This document shows, one piece after another, positions 7,738 through 14,842 of a stretch of DNA of 21,814 nucleotides (position 1 is the first letter of the stretch; each line of letters opens with the position of its first letter). The notes beneath the pieces were generated by a model that was not told the origin of the DNA, did not search any database, and was given only the letters and a program-made list of their open reading frames with translations. Both the position numbers and the translations under genes were made by a program. Origin of the DNA: Planctomycetota bacterium (lineage in GTDB: Bacteria > Planctomycetota > Phycisphaerae > Phycisphaerales > SM1A02); the NCBI GenBank assembly GCA_009926815.1, contig RFOC01000011.1, positions 1 to 21,814 of the forward strand, given 5' to 3'.

Positions 7738-7744
7738 ACAAGAT

Positions 7745-8092
7745 TCAGGATTCGGGCCGGAACGCCAGCTTGGCGGCGCTCACGTCCGCGAAGATCTGGA
7801 AGATCCCGTCCAGCCGCGCCAGACGCAGCGCCTGCACCACGAGGCCGCGGAGTCCAGCCAGGCGCACCTCGGCCCCCTGGGCCTTCATGGCCTTGTGCAG
7901 CATGAGGAGCACGCCGATGCCCGCGCTGCTGATCACCTCCAGGCGGGAGCAGTCGACCACGATCGCGCGAGCGCCCGACCGGACCTCGGCGGCCACGCGA
8001 TCCACCAGCTGGTGGGCCGTCTCCCGGTTCAGGCCGCCATCCGCGGCCACCACCACGATGTCGCCGTCGCGCTCCTGCAGGAACGTCTCCAT
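7745..8092 (-). CDS. STAS-domain protein (anti-sigma factor antagonist-like)
   Basis: The 115-residue product is a single STAS domain of the SpoIIAA/RsbV type: a central IVVDCSRLEVISSAGIGVLL stretch (about 44-63) with Ser55-Ser56 at the usual phosphorylation site, followed by the AMKAQGAEVRLAGL strand-helix region. In the family the dephosphorylated protein sequesters a serine-kinase anti-sigma factor; phosphorylation on the conserved serine releases it. The residue before the serine pair is Ile instead of the commoner Asp, which also occurs in functional members. Its ATG lies three bases after the kdsD stop, so it is the distal gene of a two-gene operon. No partner kinase, phosphatase or sigma factor gene is in the window, so the pathway is unknown. 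Confidence 0.87.
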   Translation of the reverse strand: METFLQERDGDIVVVAADGGLNRETAHQLVDRVAAEVRSGARAIVVDCSRLEVISSAGIGVLLMLHKAMKAQGAEVRLAGLRGLVVQALRLARLDGIFQIFADVSAAKLAFRPES

Positions 8093-8095
8093 GGT

Positions 8096-9106
8096 TCAGT
8101 CCCGGACGACCTTCAGCGCCACCAGGTCCTGCACGTCCAGCAGGCCCAGTGGACGGCCGTCGCCGTCGACCACGGGCAGCTCGTCCACGCGGAGTTCCCG
8201 CATGAGGCGCACCGCGTCGCGCACGAGCGCCTCCGCGGGCAGGGTGCGCGGATGACGGGTCATGCAATCGCCCAGGGGGAGACCCAGGGCCGCAGCGCCT
8301 CGCGTGTTGACCAGCCGTCGAACGTCACCGTCGGTGACCAGTCCTGCCAGCCGGCCCTGGCCATCCACCACCATGAGGGCGCCGGCGCGGCGGCCATCGC
8401 CGGCGGCATGCAGCGCCTGGGCCAGCGTGCCGCCCATGTCCACGCAGGGCAGGTTGCGGCCCACCCGGAATCGCACCACCTCCAGCACCGGCCGAAGGCC
8501 CGTGCCCAGCATCCCGCCCGGATGCATGCGGTGGAAGTCGTCGGCGCGGAAGTTGCGTCGCCGTGCCAGGGCCAGTGCCAGCGCATCGCCCGCCAGCATG
8601 GCGGTGGTGCTGGCGGTGGGCGCCAGGTTCAGCGGGCACGCCTCCTCGATGTCTCCCAGGGCCAGGTGCTGGTCGCAGGCGCCCGCCAGGCCGCTTCGGT
8701 CGCCCTTGCTGATGCCGATCCTGGCCACCCCATCCGCCCGCAGCAATCCCGCCAGCGCCAGCAGCTCCTCGGTCTCGCCCGAGTAGCTCAGCAGCAGGGC
8801 CATGTCGCCGCGGCGAACGCGTCCCAGGTCCCCGTGGGCGGCCTCCGACGGATGCACGAAGAGGCTGGGCTGGCCCAGGCTGGCGAAGGTGGCGCTGATC
8901 TTCGCGCCCACCAGCCCCGACTTGCCCATGCCGCTCACGATGAGCGATCCGGTGCAGCCCTCGAGCAGGTCGAGCGCCCGGCTGAAGGATTCCGCCTCCG
9001 CGCCGCCGCCCGCCACCCGGTCGGCCAGCCGCTGCACGGCGCCAGCCTCGGCAGCCAGCGCGTCGGCGATGAAGCGGGCCTCCTGGGCGATGGCCGAGGT
9101 CGTCAT
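8096..9106 (-). CDS. kdsD: KdsD/KpsF-type arabinose-5-phosphate isomerase
   Basis: The enzyme interconverts D-ribulose-5-phosphate and D-arabinose-5-phosphate, the first step towards Kdo for lipopolysaccharide. The 336-residue protein has an N-terminal SIS domain with SGMGKSGL (Lys62), SLFVHPSEAAHGDLG, SYSGETEE (Glu111), EEACPLNLAPTAST (Glu154/155) and DDFHRMHPGGMLG (His195). These match the active-site Lys, two Glu and His of E. coli KdsD at nearly the same numbering. Two CBS domains fill the C-terminal third (roughly 215-270 and 280-334). The ATG at 9106 has no Shine-Dalgarno; a TATCCT hexamer ends six bases before it, implying a leaderless mRNA. It diverges from scpA across 48 bases and is followed by the STAS gene after 3 bases. 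Its presence implies an outer membrane with Kdo, in keeping with a diderm. Confidence 0.93.
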   Translation of the reverse strand: MTTSAIAQEARFIADALAAEAGAVQRLADRVAGGGAEAESFSRALDLLEGCTGSLIVSGMGKSGLVGAKISATFASLGQPSLFVHPSEAAHGDLGRVRRGDMALLLSYSGETEELLALAGLLRADGVARIGISKGDRSGLAGACDQHLALGDIEEACPLNLAPTASTTAMLAGDALALALARRRNFRADDFHRMHPGGMLGTGLRPVLEVVRFRVGRNLPCVDMGGTLAQALHAAGDGRRAGALMVVDGQGRLAGLVTDGDVRRLVNTRGAAALGLPLGDCMTRHPRTLPAEALVRDAVRLMRELRVDELPVVDGDGRPLGLLDVQDLVALKVVRD

Positions 9107-9112
9107 CGCCGC

Positions 9113-9118
9113 AGGATA
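9113..9118 (-). promoter_or_regulatory. -10-like hexamer TATCCT of kdsD
   Basis: Reads TATCCT on minus with exactly six bases to the ATG at 9106, so the start codon would be at about +1. No convincing -35 sequence is visible 17 bases upstream. Confidence 0.6.
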
Positions 9119-9141
9119 GTCGAAACCGCCGGGAATCCTGC

Positions 9142-9147
9142 TACGCT
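9142..9147 (+). promoter_or_regulatory. -10-like hexamer TACGCT of scpA
   Basis: TACGCT with seven bases to the ATG at 9155 and no Shine-Dalgarno between. It lies back to back with the kdsD hexamer, 23 bases apart. Confidence 0.6.
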
Positions 9148-9154
9148 CGGACGC

Positions 9155-9973
9155 ATGTCCACCGGTGACGGCTATCAGGTCCGGCTGAGTTCCTTCGAGG
9201 GGCCGCTCGACCTGCTGCTCTTCCTCATCCGCCGCGCCGAGGTCGACATCCACGACATTCCCATCGCGCAGATCACCCGGCAGTACCTGGAGACCGTGGC
9301 CACCGCCGGCGACATGGACGTGGAGCAGGCCGGCGAGTTCCTGGTGATGGCGGCCACGCTGGTCGAGATCAAGAGCCGCATGCTGGCGCCGCCCGAGGAG
9401 GGCGCGGATGCCGTGGATCCGCTGGCGCCGAGCGAGGCCGGCGAGGATCCCCGGCGCGACCTGGTGCGGCAGCTCCTGGCCTACCAGCGATTCCGCAGCG
9501 CGGCCGATGGCCTGGACCGGCTGCGGCGCGAGTACGAGCAGCGATGGCCGGCCAGCGGGACCGCCGAGCCCTCGGCCGAGGGCGAGGTGCGCGAGTGGAG
9601 CGAGGCCGACCTGGATCTGGGCGACGTGCATGTGCTCGACCTGCTCGAGGCCTTCGAGCGCATCGGCAGCGCCGTGGATTTCACGCGGCTGGGTGAGCAC
9701 AACGTGGTCTGGGACGACACGCCCATCGGACTGCACCAGGACGACCTGGTCGACCGCCTGCAGCGGAGCGAGGGCCGTCGCATGACGCTGCAGAGCGTCT
9801 TCGCGGGCCGCACGCGGCTCGACCGCATCGGTCTCTTCCTGGCCCTGCTCGAGCTGGCCCGGCAGCAGCGCGTGCGCGTGCGTCAGGCCTCGGCGGCGGA
9901 CGCGATCGAGCTCGAGCTGCTCGATGGCGCGATCTCCGCACCGGCCAGCGCCGCCAGCAGCGCCGCGCCGTAG
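9155..9973 (+). CDS. scpA: Segregation and condensation protein A
   Basis: ScpA is the kleisin subunit that bridges SMC and ScpB in the bacterial condensin complex. The 272-residue protein opens with the family signature VRLSSFEGPLDLLLFLIRR, then VDIHDIPIAQITRQYLE and EFLVMAATLVEIKSRMLAP, the SMC-neck-binding helices. The middle is acidic and variable. The C-terminal winged-helix (about 215-260) has SVFAGRTRLDRIGLFLALLELARQQRVRVRQ. The last 15 residues are Ala/Ser-rich and overlap recQ on the other strand. The ATG at 9155 puts the signature at residue 8 and follows a -10-like hexamer by seven bases. scpB is not adjacent. Confidence 0.94.
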   Translation: MSTGDGYQVRLSSFEGPLDLLLFLIRRAEVDIHDIPIAQITRQYLETVATAGDMDVEQAGEFLVMAATLVEIKSRMLAPPEEGADAVDPLAPSEAGEDPRRDLVRQLLAYQRFRSAADGLDRLRREYEQRWPASGTAEPSAEGEVREWSEADLDLGDVHVLDLLEAFERIGSAVDFTRLGEHNVVWDDTPIGLHQDDLVDRLQRSEGRRMTLQSVFAGRTRLDRIGLFLALLELARQQRVRVRQASAADAIELELLDGAISAPASAASSAAP

Positions 9974-11796
9974 GACGCCAGTCGACGCTCGCCCAGGCCC
10001 GGGATGGCGGCCAGCGCCTCCATCGTGGCGGGGCGACGGCTCGCCAGGGCCCGCAGCGTCACGTCGCTGAACACCATGAAGGGCGGGATGCCGCGAGCCG
10101 ACGCCAGCTCGCGACGGAGCAGACGAAGGCGATCGGCGAGCGCGCGATCCACGTCGCCCCAGCTTGCCGCCTCGGCGGCCGTGCGACGCGCCAGGGTGGG
10201 CGTGGTCCGCAGTTCCACGTCGCGCTCGCCGCGGAGCACCGGCAGGGCCGCAGGCGTGAGTCGCAGGGTGGGGTGCTCGTCCGCGGTCCGCTGGAGAAGG
10301 TCCTGGTCGATCAGCTGCTCGAGCACCTGCAGGATGGTCGCGCGGGGCAGGTGCCGAAGCAGGCCGAAGACGCCCAGACGCTCGTGGCACCATTGACGGA
10401 TGGCGCGGCCACCCGAACCCGCCAGCACCGCCGCCACATGCCGGAGCCCGAAGCGCTGCTCCAGTCGGGCGACCGCCGAGAGGGCGATCCGGGCCACGCG
10501 CGTGGCGTCCGCGAGCGGCTGCCATTCACCCAGGCATGCATCGCACGCTCCGCAGCCGTCGCGGGCCCAGGCCTGGCCGAAGTGCTCCGAGATGGCCGCG
10601 TGTCGGCAGCGCGGCGTGGCGGCCAGGCGTCGCATGGCCAGCACCTGGCCTCGCTGGGCCTGCCGGTGGGCCTCCGCGGCCACGCGATCGGCCAGGTCGG
10701 AGGGCTCGGCGTCACCCGCGCCGATCAGCCGCTCCCACCGCGCCACGTCGGCCGCGCCATGGAGCAGCAGCACCTCCGAGGGCAGGCCATCGCGTCCAGC
10801 GCGGCCGGATTCCTGCACCCAATGCTCGATGCTGCGCGGCAGCGTCATGTGGATCACGAAGCGGACGTCACCCCGGTCCACGCCCATGCCGAAGGCGATG
10901 GTGGCCACCATCACGTCCACGCGCTCCGCCCGGAAGTCGGCGTGCGCCCGCTGGCGGGCCTGGGGCGGGAGTCCGGCGTGGTAGAGCGCGGCCCGCACCC
11001 CCTCGCTCCGCAGCGATTGATGCATCCGCTCCGCGTCCGCGCGGCTCAGGCAGTAGACGATGCCCGCCTCGCCAGGGTGACGGCGGATGGCCTCGAGGCA
11101 CTGGGCCAGTCCGTCGACCCGCAGCCGCGTGCGGATGAGCAGGTTGGGCCGGTGCACCGGACCCGTCAGCCGCAACGGCTCGCGCATCTGCAGCTGTCGC
11201 ACGATGTCCTCGCCCACCGCGGGCGTGGCCGTGGCGGTGAATGCGTGCACCGCCGCATGCGGAAACGCCTCCCGGAGTTCCGCCAGGCGACGGTACTCCG
11301 GTCGAAAGTCATGACCCCACTGGCTGATGCAGTGCGCCTCGTCGATGCACACGCTTCGCACGCCGCGATCCCGGAGGGCCCGCAGGAAGCTGGGGCGAAG
11401 CGCCCGCTCGGGGGCCGCGAACACCAGGGGCGGCCTCGCCGCACGGAAGATCGCCTCCTGTTCGCCGCGCTCCTGCTCCGCCGAGCCCGAGTGCATGGCC
11501 ATGGCCTCCACGCCCATGGCACGCAGCGAGGCGACCTGGTCGTCCATGAGCGCCACCAGCGGGCTGACCACCAGCGTCAGGCGGACATCACCCCGCTCGG
11601 CCGCCAGCAGCGCCGGCGCCTGATAGCACAGGCTCTTGCCGCCACCGGTGGCCATGACGGTCAGCGAATCCCTGCCCGAGAGGTCGGCCTCGATCGCCTC
11701 ACGCTGCAGCGGACGCAGCTGCGCATGGCCCCACAGCCGGTGCACGATTCCCTGCACCGCATCCTGCGGCGGGCCACGCACGTCCATGCGCGTCAT
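9883..11796 (-). CDS. recQ: ATP-dependent DNA helicase RecQ
   Basis: The 637-residue protein is a full-length 3'-5' helicase of recombination and repair. Motif I is MATGGGKSLCYQ (Lys54), motif II is DEAH (Asp152) followed by the RecQ-specific CISQWGHDFRPEYRRL loop, and motif VI contains GRAGRDG. A zinc-binding segment with Cys residues in CRHAAISEHFGQ and CGACDAC follows, then the RQC winged-helix domain and a C-terminal HRDC domain (ELASARGIPPFMVFSDVTL ... IPGLGERRLASYG). The tail is Ser/Ala-rich and overlaps the scpA 3' end by 91 bases in convergent orientation. The ATG at 11796 is preceded by TAGCAT with a six-base gap and lacks a Shine-Dalgarno at normal spacing. Confidence 0.95.
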   Translation of the reverse strand: MTRMDVRGPPQDAVQGIVHRLWGHAQLRPLQREAIEADLSGRDSLTVMATGGGKSLCYQAPALLAAERGDVRLTLVVSPLVALMDDQVASLRAMGVEAMAMHSGSAEQERGEQEAIFRAARPPLVFAAPERALRPSFLRALRDRGVRSVCIDEAHCISQWGHDFRPEYRRLAELREAFPHAAVHAFTATATPAVGEDIVRQLQMREPLRLTGPVHRPNLLIRTRLRVDGLAQCLEAIRRHPGEAGIVYCLSRADAERMHQSLRSEGVRAALYHAGLPPQARQRAHADFRAERVDVMVATIAFGMGVDRGDVRFVIHMTLPRSIEHWVQESGRAGRDGLPSEVLLLHGAADVARWERLIGAGDAEPSDLADRVAAEAHRQAQRGQVLAMRRLAATPRCRHAAISEHFGQAWARDGCGACDACLGEWQPLADATRVARIALSAVARLEQRFGLRHVAAVLAGSGGRAIRQWCHERLGVFGLLRHLPRATILQVLEQLIDQDLLQRTADEHPTLRLTPAALPVLRGERDVELRTTPTLARRTAAEAASWGDVDRALADRLRLLRRELASARGIPPFMVFSDVTLRALASRRPATMEALAAIPGLGERRLASYGAALLAALAGAEIAPSSSSSSIASAAEA

Positions 11797-11802
11797 GGCC
11801 GC

Positions 11803-11808
11803 ATGCTA
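11803..11808 (-). promoter_or_regulatory. -10-like hexamer TAGCAT of recQ
   Basis: Reads TAGCAT on minus, six bases before the ATG at 11796. It lies in the 56-base gap between the dacB stop and recQ, so recQ can be transcribed independently. Confidence 0.6.
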
Positions 11809-11852
11809 GGTGCTCCCCGGGCGACACGTCGGAGGGGATCGCCGATCGGGCG

Positions 11853-13361
11853 TCAGCCGCCACCCAGGGCGGGGCGCTCGGCGGGTGGCTGGAGCGAGGG
11901 CCGCCGCGCATAGTCGGTGACGATCGCCTTCACGATCGCCTCCTGCATCTGCCGCGCGCGGGCCAGGTCGTCGCCGCGGAACCCGTTGCTGATGATGCTG
12001 AAGGGCACGCGGAGACCGTTCTGGCACTCCACGACGCCGCTGAGCGAGCTCACGCCATCGATGTAGCCGGTCTTGCAGCGGATGGTGGCCAGCTTGGGAT
12101 CGATGTCACCGAATCGCTTCCTCACCGTGCCGGTCTTGCCGCCCACGGCCAGGCTTCGCAGGAAGGGATCCGCGACCTGCGGATCGCGCACGAGATCCTG
12201 GATCCACGCCGAGAGCACGCTGGTGGTCAGGTGGTTCTCGCGAGACATGCCCGAGCCATCCGCGATCTCGATCCCGCCGCCGCCGCCCACCCGGCGAGCC
12301 AGCAGGCCGCTCACCGCCTTGCCGCCGTTCTCCCACGAGCCAGGCTGCTGGCTGACGGCGTGGCCGATCCGCTTGAGCAGGCTCTCCGCGTAGAGATTCT
12401 CGCTGTCCCGGTTGCAGCGACTGAGCACCACATGCAGGGGGGTGGCGATGATCGGCCCGATGGGCTCGCCACCGGCCGGTGGGTCCTCCGTCCTGGCCAT
12501 GCGGAGCGTCTGGACCTCCACGCCGGCCTTCCGCAGCCGATCCGCGAGGTACTGGCCGAAGAACATGGCGGGTTCGCAGACGGTGACGCTGTGCGAGGAC
12601 TCGCCCTTGCCGGTCAGGAACCCGCGGATGGTGAAGCGGTTCTCGTCCGGCTCGCGCTGGATCCAGATCGATCCCTTCTTCTTCCGCGCCACGGCGGTGC
12701 GGTTCTCGATGCGCACGAAGTCGCCGCCGGGCTCGGTCCGGGTGACCACCGCGCCGCGCGGCGAGGGCGCCGCCCACACGGTGAGGCAGTTCAGGTGGAA
12801 GTTCACGCCCGACACCTCGGCGCAGTAGGACTCGTGGAGCTGGTCGACGGGCCAGTCGACATGGCAGGTGCTTCGATCGAAGACGCGGTCGTCGATCACC
12901 AGCTCGCTCACCCGGGTCAGTCCGGCCTGGCGCGCCGCCTGGGCCCAGCGGTCGATCAGGCCGTCGACGGTGGTGCCCCGATGCCACTGTCCCTGCTCGT
13001 CGAGATAGTCCATCTGGCCGAGCAGTTCCGGATCGCCGAAAGCCGGATCGCCGTCACCCACCAGGGTGAGCCGGTCTCCCTGTCGCAGCAGCCGGGTCTG
13101 GAAGGTGAAATCGGGACCGAGCACGCGAAGCGCCGCACCGGTGGTGAGGAGCTTCTGGTTGCTGGCGGGCATGAGCGGGGCGTCCGCCTGCAGCGACACC
13201 ACCTGCTGGCCCGAGGGATCCCGCACGCTCACGCTGGTCACGCCCTGCCGGGGACCATTGCTGGAGACCAGCCGGCGCACCTGCTCCTGGAGTTCGCTCC
13301 CGCAGGCCTGCGTGACGGTCAGGAACAGGGTGAGCAGTGGCAGGAGCGTTCGCGTGGTCAT
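11853..13361 (-). CDS. dacB: D-alanyl-D-alanine carboxypeptidase/endopeptidase, PBP4 type
   Basis: The 502-residue protein matches peptidase family S13, which trims or cleaves peptidoglycan cross-links outside the cytoplasm. It has an N-terminal signal sequence (TLLPLLTLFLTVTQA, Cys20 following; the site does not fit a strict lipobox). The catalytic SxxK is Ser67-Asn-Gln-Lys70 in MPASNQKLLTTGAAL, followed by VGDGDPAFGDPEL. The SxN motif is Ser320-Glu-Asn322 in CNRDSENLYAESLLK, and the KTG motif is Lys430-Thr-Gly432 before GVSSLSG. Residues about 95-310 include the insert domain typical of PBP4. The ATG at 13361 begins the signal peptide and lies nine bases after TACAGT. The downstream gap to recQ is 56 bases. 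Confidence 0.93.
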   Translation of the reverse strand: MTTRTLLPLLTLFLTVTQACGSELQEQVRRLVSSNGPRQGVTSVSVRDPSGQQVVSLQADAPLMPASNQKLLTTGAALRVLGPDFTFQTRLLRQGDRLTLVGDGDPAFGDPELLGQMDYLDEQGQWHRGTTVDGLIDRWAQAARQAGLTRVSELVIDDRVFDRSTCHVDWPVDQLHESYCAEVSGVNFHLNCLTVWAAPSPRGAVVTRTEPGGDFVRIENRTAVARKKKGSIWIQREPDENRFTIRGFLTGKGESSHSVTVCEPAMFFGQYLADRLRKAGVEVQTLRMARTEDPPAGGEPIGPIIATPLHVVLSRCNRDSENLYAESLLKRIGHAVSQQPGSWENGGKAVSGLLARRVGGGGGIEIADGSGMSRENHLTTSVLSAWIQDLVRDPQVADPFLRSLAVGGKTGTVRKRFGDIDPKLATIRCKTGYIDGVSSLSGVVECQNGLRVPFSIISNGFRGDDLARARQMQEAIVKAIVTDYARRPSLQPPAERPALGGG

Positions 13362-13370
13362 GGGTGCCGC

Positions 13371-13376
13371 ACTGTA
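13371..13376 (-). promoter_or_regulatory. -10-like hexamer TACAGT of dacB
   Basis: Reads TACAGT on minus within the 31-base gap between the flavoprotein stop and the dacB ATG, nine bases from the ATG. No Shine-Dalgarno is visible. Confidence 0.45.
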
Positions 13377-13392
13377 TCGGCGCCCCGCCCGC

Positions 13393-14646
13393 TCATGCTC
13401 GACATTCCGCCTCGGCCACCGCGGAGCCGGCGATGAACCCGCTGGCCCAAGCCCACTGGAAGTTGAAGCCGCCGATTCGACCATCGACGTCCAGGATCTC
13501 CCCGGCCAGGTGCAGCCCGGGGCGGATGCGGCTCTCCATGGTCTCCAGGTGCACCTCGCGCAGCGGAACGCCGCCTGCCGTGGTCTCCGCGTGGGTGAAG
13601 CCTCGATCGCCCGTGACGGGAAGGTCCAGGCCCACCAGGTGCCGGACCAGTTCCCGGCGTCGGTCCCGGTCGATCCGCTGCGGCGTGGCCTCCATCTCCA
13701 CGCCCGAGGCCTCCAGCACGGCGCGGGCGAGTCGCTCGGGCAGATGCTCGCGCAGCCGGGCCAGCACCCCGCGCCCGGTGCCCTCGAGCAGCCACCGGCT
13801 GCAGGCCGCCTCGTCCATGTCCGGAAGCAGGGCCAGCTGCAGGCGGACCTCCGCATCGAGCGCGTGGTGCAGCGTCCAGTGCCGGGAGATGTCCAGGGCC
13901 GCCGGGCCCGAGAGCCCGAAGTGGGTGAAGAGCACGGCGTTGCGGAAGCGGACCAGCCGCTTGCCGCCCGGGCCAAGCACGCGCAGTTCCGCCGGCACCG
14001 CCACGCCCGAGAGTTGCCGCAGCCAGAAGCCCTCGGCCAGCAGCAGCGGCACCAGCGAGGGCACCACGCGCTCGGTCACCGTGTGCCCCAGCGACCGCGC
14101 CATGGCCAGTCCGGCGCCATCCGAGCCGCTTCGAGGCAGACTGCATCCTCCGGTGCAGAGCGCCAGCCTGGCCGCGTGCAGTCGGCCCCAGGCACCGCCC
14201 AGCATGAAGCCGCCCTGTGGCATGGGCTCGATGGTCTCCACCCGGCAGGGGTGCCGGATCGAGACGCCCGCCGATGCGGCGGCCCCGAGCAGCGCCTCCA
14301 GCACCGTCCGGGCCCGATCGGACACCGGGAACAGCTTGCCGGTGTCCTCCACCTTCAGGGCCACGCCCAGGGCCTCGAAGAAGGCCACGCAATCCTCCAC
14401 GCTGAAGCGGGCCAGGACGCGTCGGATCGAGGCGGGGGTGCTGCCGGCGTAGTCACGCTCATCCACCGCCTGGTGGGTCACGTTGCAGCGGCCACCGCCG
14501 GCGACCAGGATCTTCGCGCCCAGTGTCCGCGCGCCATCCAGCGCCACCACGCCGCGAAGCCCTCCGCGTCCCGCATGGATGGCGGTCATCAGTCCGGCCG
14601 CGCCGGCGCCGACGACCGCCAGTGGCGTGTCGAAGGGCTCACCCAC
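13393..14646 (-). CDS. HI0933/BaiN-family FAD-dependent oxidoreductase
   Basis: The 417-residue flavoprotein starts with the Rossmann motif AVVGAGAAGLMTAIHAG (residues 9-25), then the family signature GGGRCNVTHQ, the GAGLAMARSLGHTV segment with VVPSLVPLL, LFTHFGLSGPAALDISR, and the C-terminal FAD contact GLHLAGEILDVDGRIGGFNFQWAWASG. Members are NAD(P)/FAD-dependent proteins of mostly unknown substrate; BaiN was assigned to bile-acid metabolism, which is unlikely here. The GTG at 14646 overlaps the preceding small gene by 8 bases, placing it last in the feo gene run. A reductase role connected with iron is suggested only by that position. The family is certain, the substrate is not. Confidence 0.9.
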   Translation of the reverse strand: MGEPFDTPLAVVGAGAAGLMTAIHAGRGGLRGVVALDGARTLGAKILVAGGGRCNVTHQAVDERDYAGSTPASIRRVLARFSVEDCVAFFEALGVALKVEDTGKLFPVSDRARTVLEALLGAAASAGVSIRHPCRVETIEPMPQGGFMLGGAWGRLHAARLALCTGGCSLPRSGSDGAGLAMARSLGHTVTERVVPSLVPLLLAEGFWLRQLSGVAVPAELRVLGPGGKRLVRFRNAVLFTHFGLSGPAALDISRHWTLHHALDAEVRLQLALLPDMDEAACSRWLLEGTGRGVLARLREHLPERLARAVLEASGVEMEATPQRIDRDRRRELVRHLVGLDLPVTGDRGFTHAETTAGGVPLREVHLETMESRIRPGLHLAGEILDVDGRIGGFNFQWAWASGFIAGSAVAEAECRA

Positions 14647-14842
14647 CCGGGTTGCGTCCGTGCCGCGCCGGCTCGCCCTCGATGGTCAGCACCGTCTTCT
14701 TTCCGGCGGGCTCGCGGTCGCCCGGGCAGCCCGGGCATGCGGGTCGGGCCCGTCGCGCGGGCAGGAGCGGCCGAAGCACCACGCCGGCGGCCAGCAGGGC
14801 GGTCGCGCACACGACCCAGAATTGCCAGTCGTTCCAGGGCAT
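14639..14842 (-). CDS. FeoB-associated Cys-rich small membrane protein
   Basis: The 67-residue product has one N-terminal membrane helix (WQFWVVCATALLAAGVVL, about 6-23), a short basic stretch, then a Cys36-Pro-Gly-Cys39 pair and a polar tail. Small one-helix proteins with a C-terminal CxxC or Cys-rich tail follow feoB in many bacteria and are annotated as FeoB-associated Cys-rich membrane proteins; they are thought to take the place of FeoC. Its ATG overlaps the feoB stop (TGATG) and its stop overlaps the flavoprotein gene, so it is embedded in the operon. The cysteines probably sit on the cytoplasmic side if the N-terminus is outside; topology is inferred. Confidence 0.8.
   Translation of the reverse strand: MPWNDWQFWVVCATALLAAGVVLRPLLPARRARPACPGCPGDREPAGKKTVLTIEGEPARHGRNPGG

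Noticed and set aside
7595..7741. N-terminal extension of the 67-residue protein to 7741
   Set aside because: The extra 49 residues are Arg/Pro-rich and run across the likely leader. The strong AAGGAG before 7594 marks the real start.
7595..7744. A riboswitch or structured RNA in the leader of the 67-residue gene
   Set aside because: Only a 5-bp hairpin (7613-7629) and the hairpin after the STAS gene are visible. No conserved aptamer motif is recognisable.
12231..13436. A 401-codon plus frame opposite dacB
   Set aside because: No domain, and the minus strand holds the SxxK, SxN and KTG motifs of a penicillin-binding protein.
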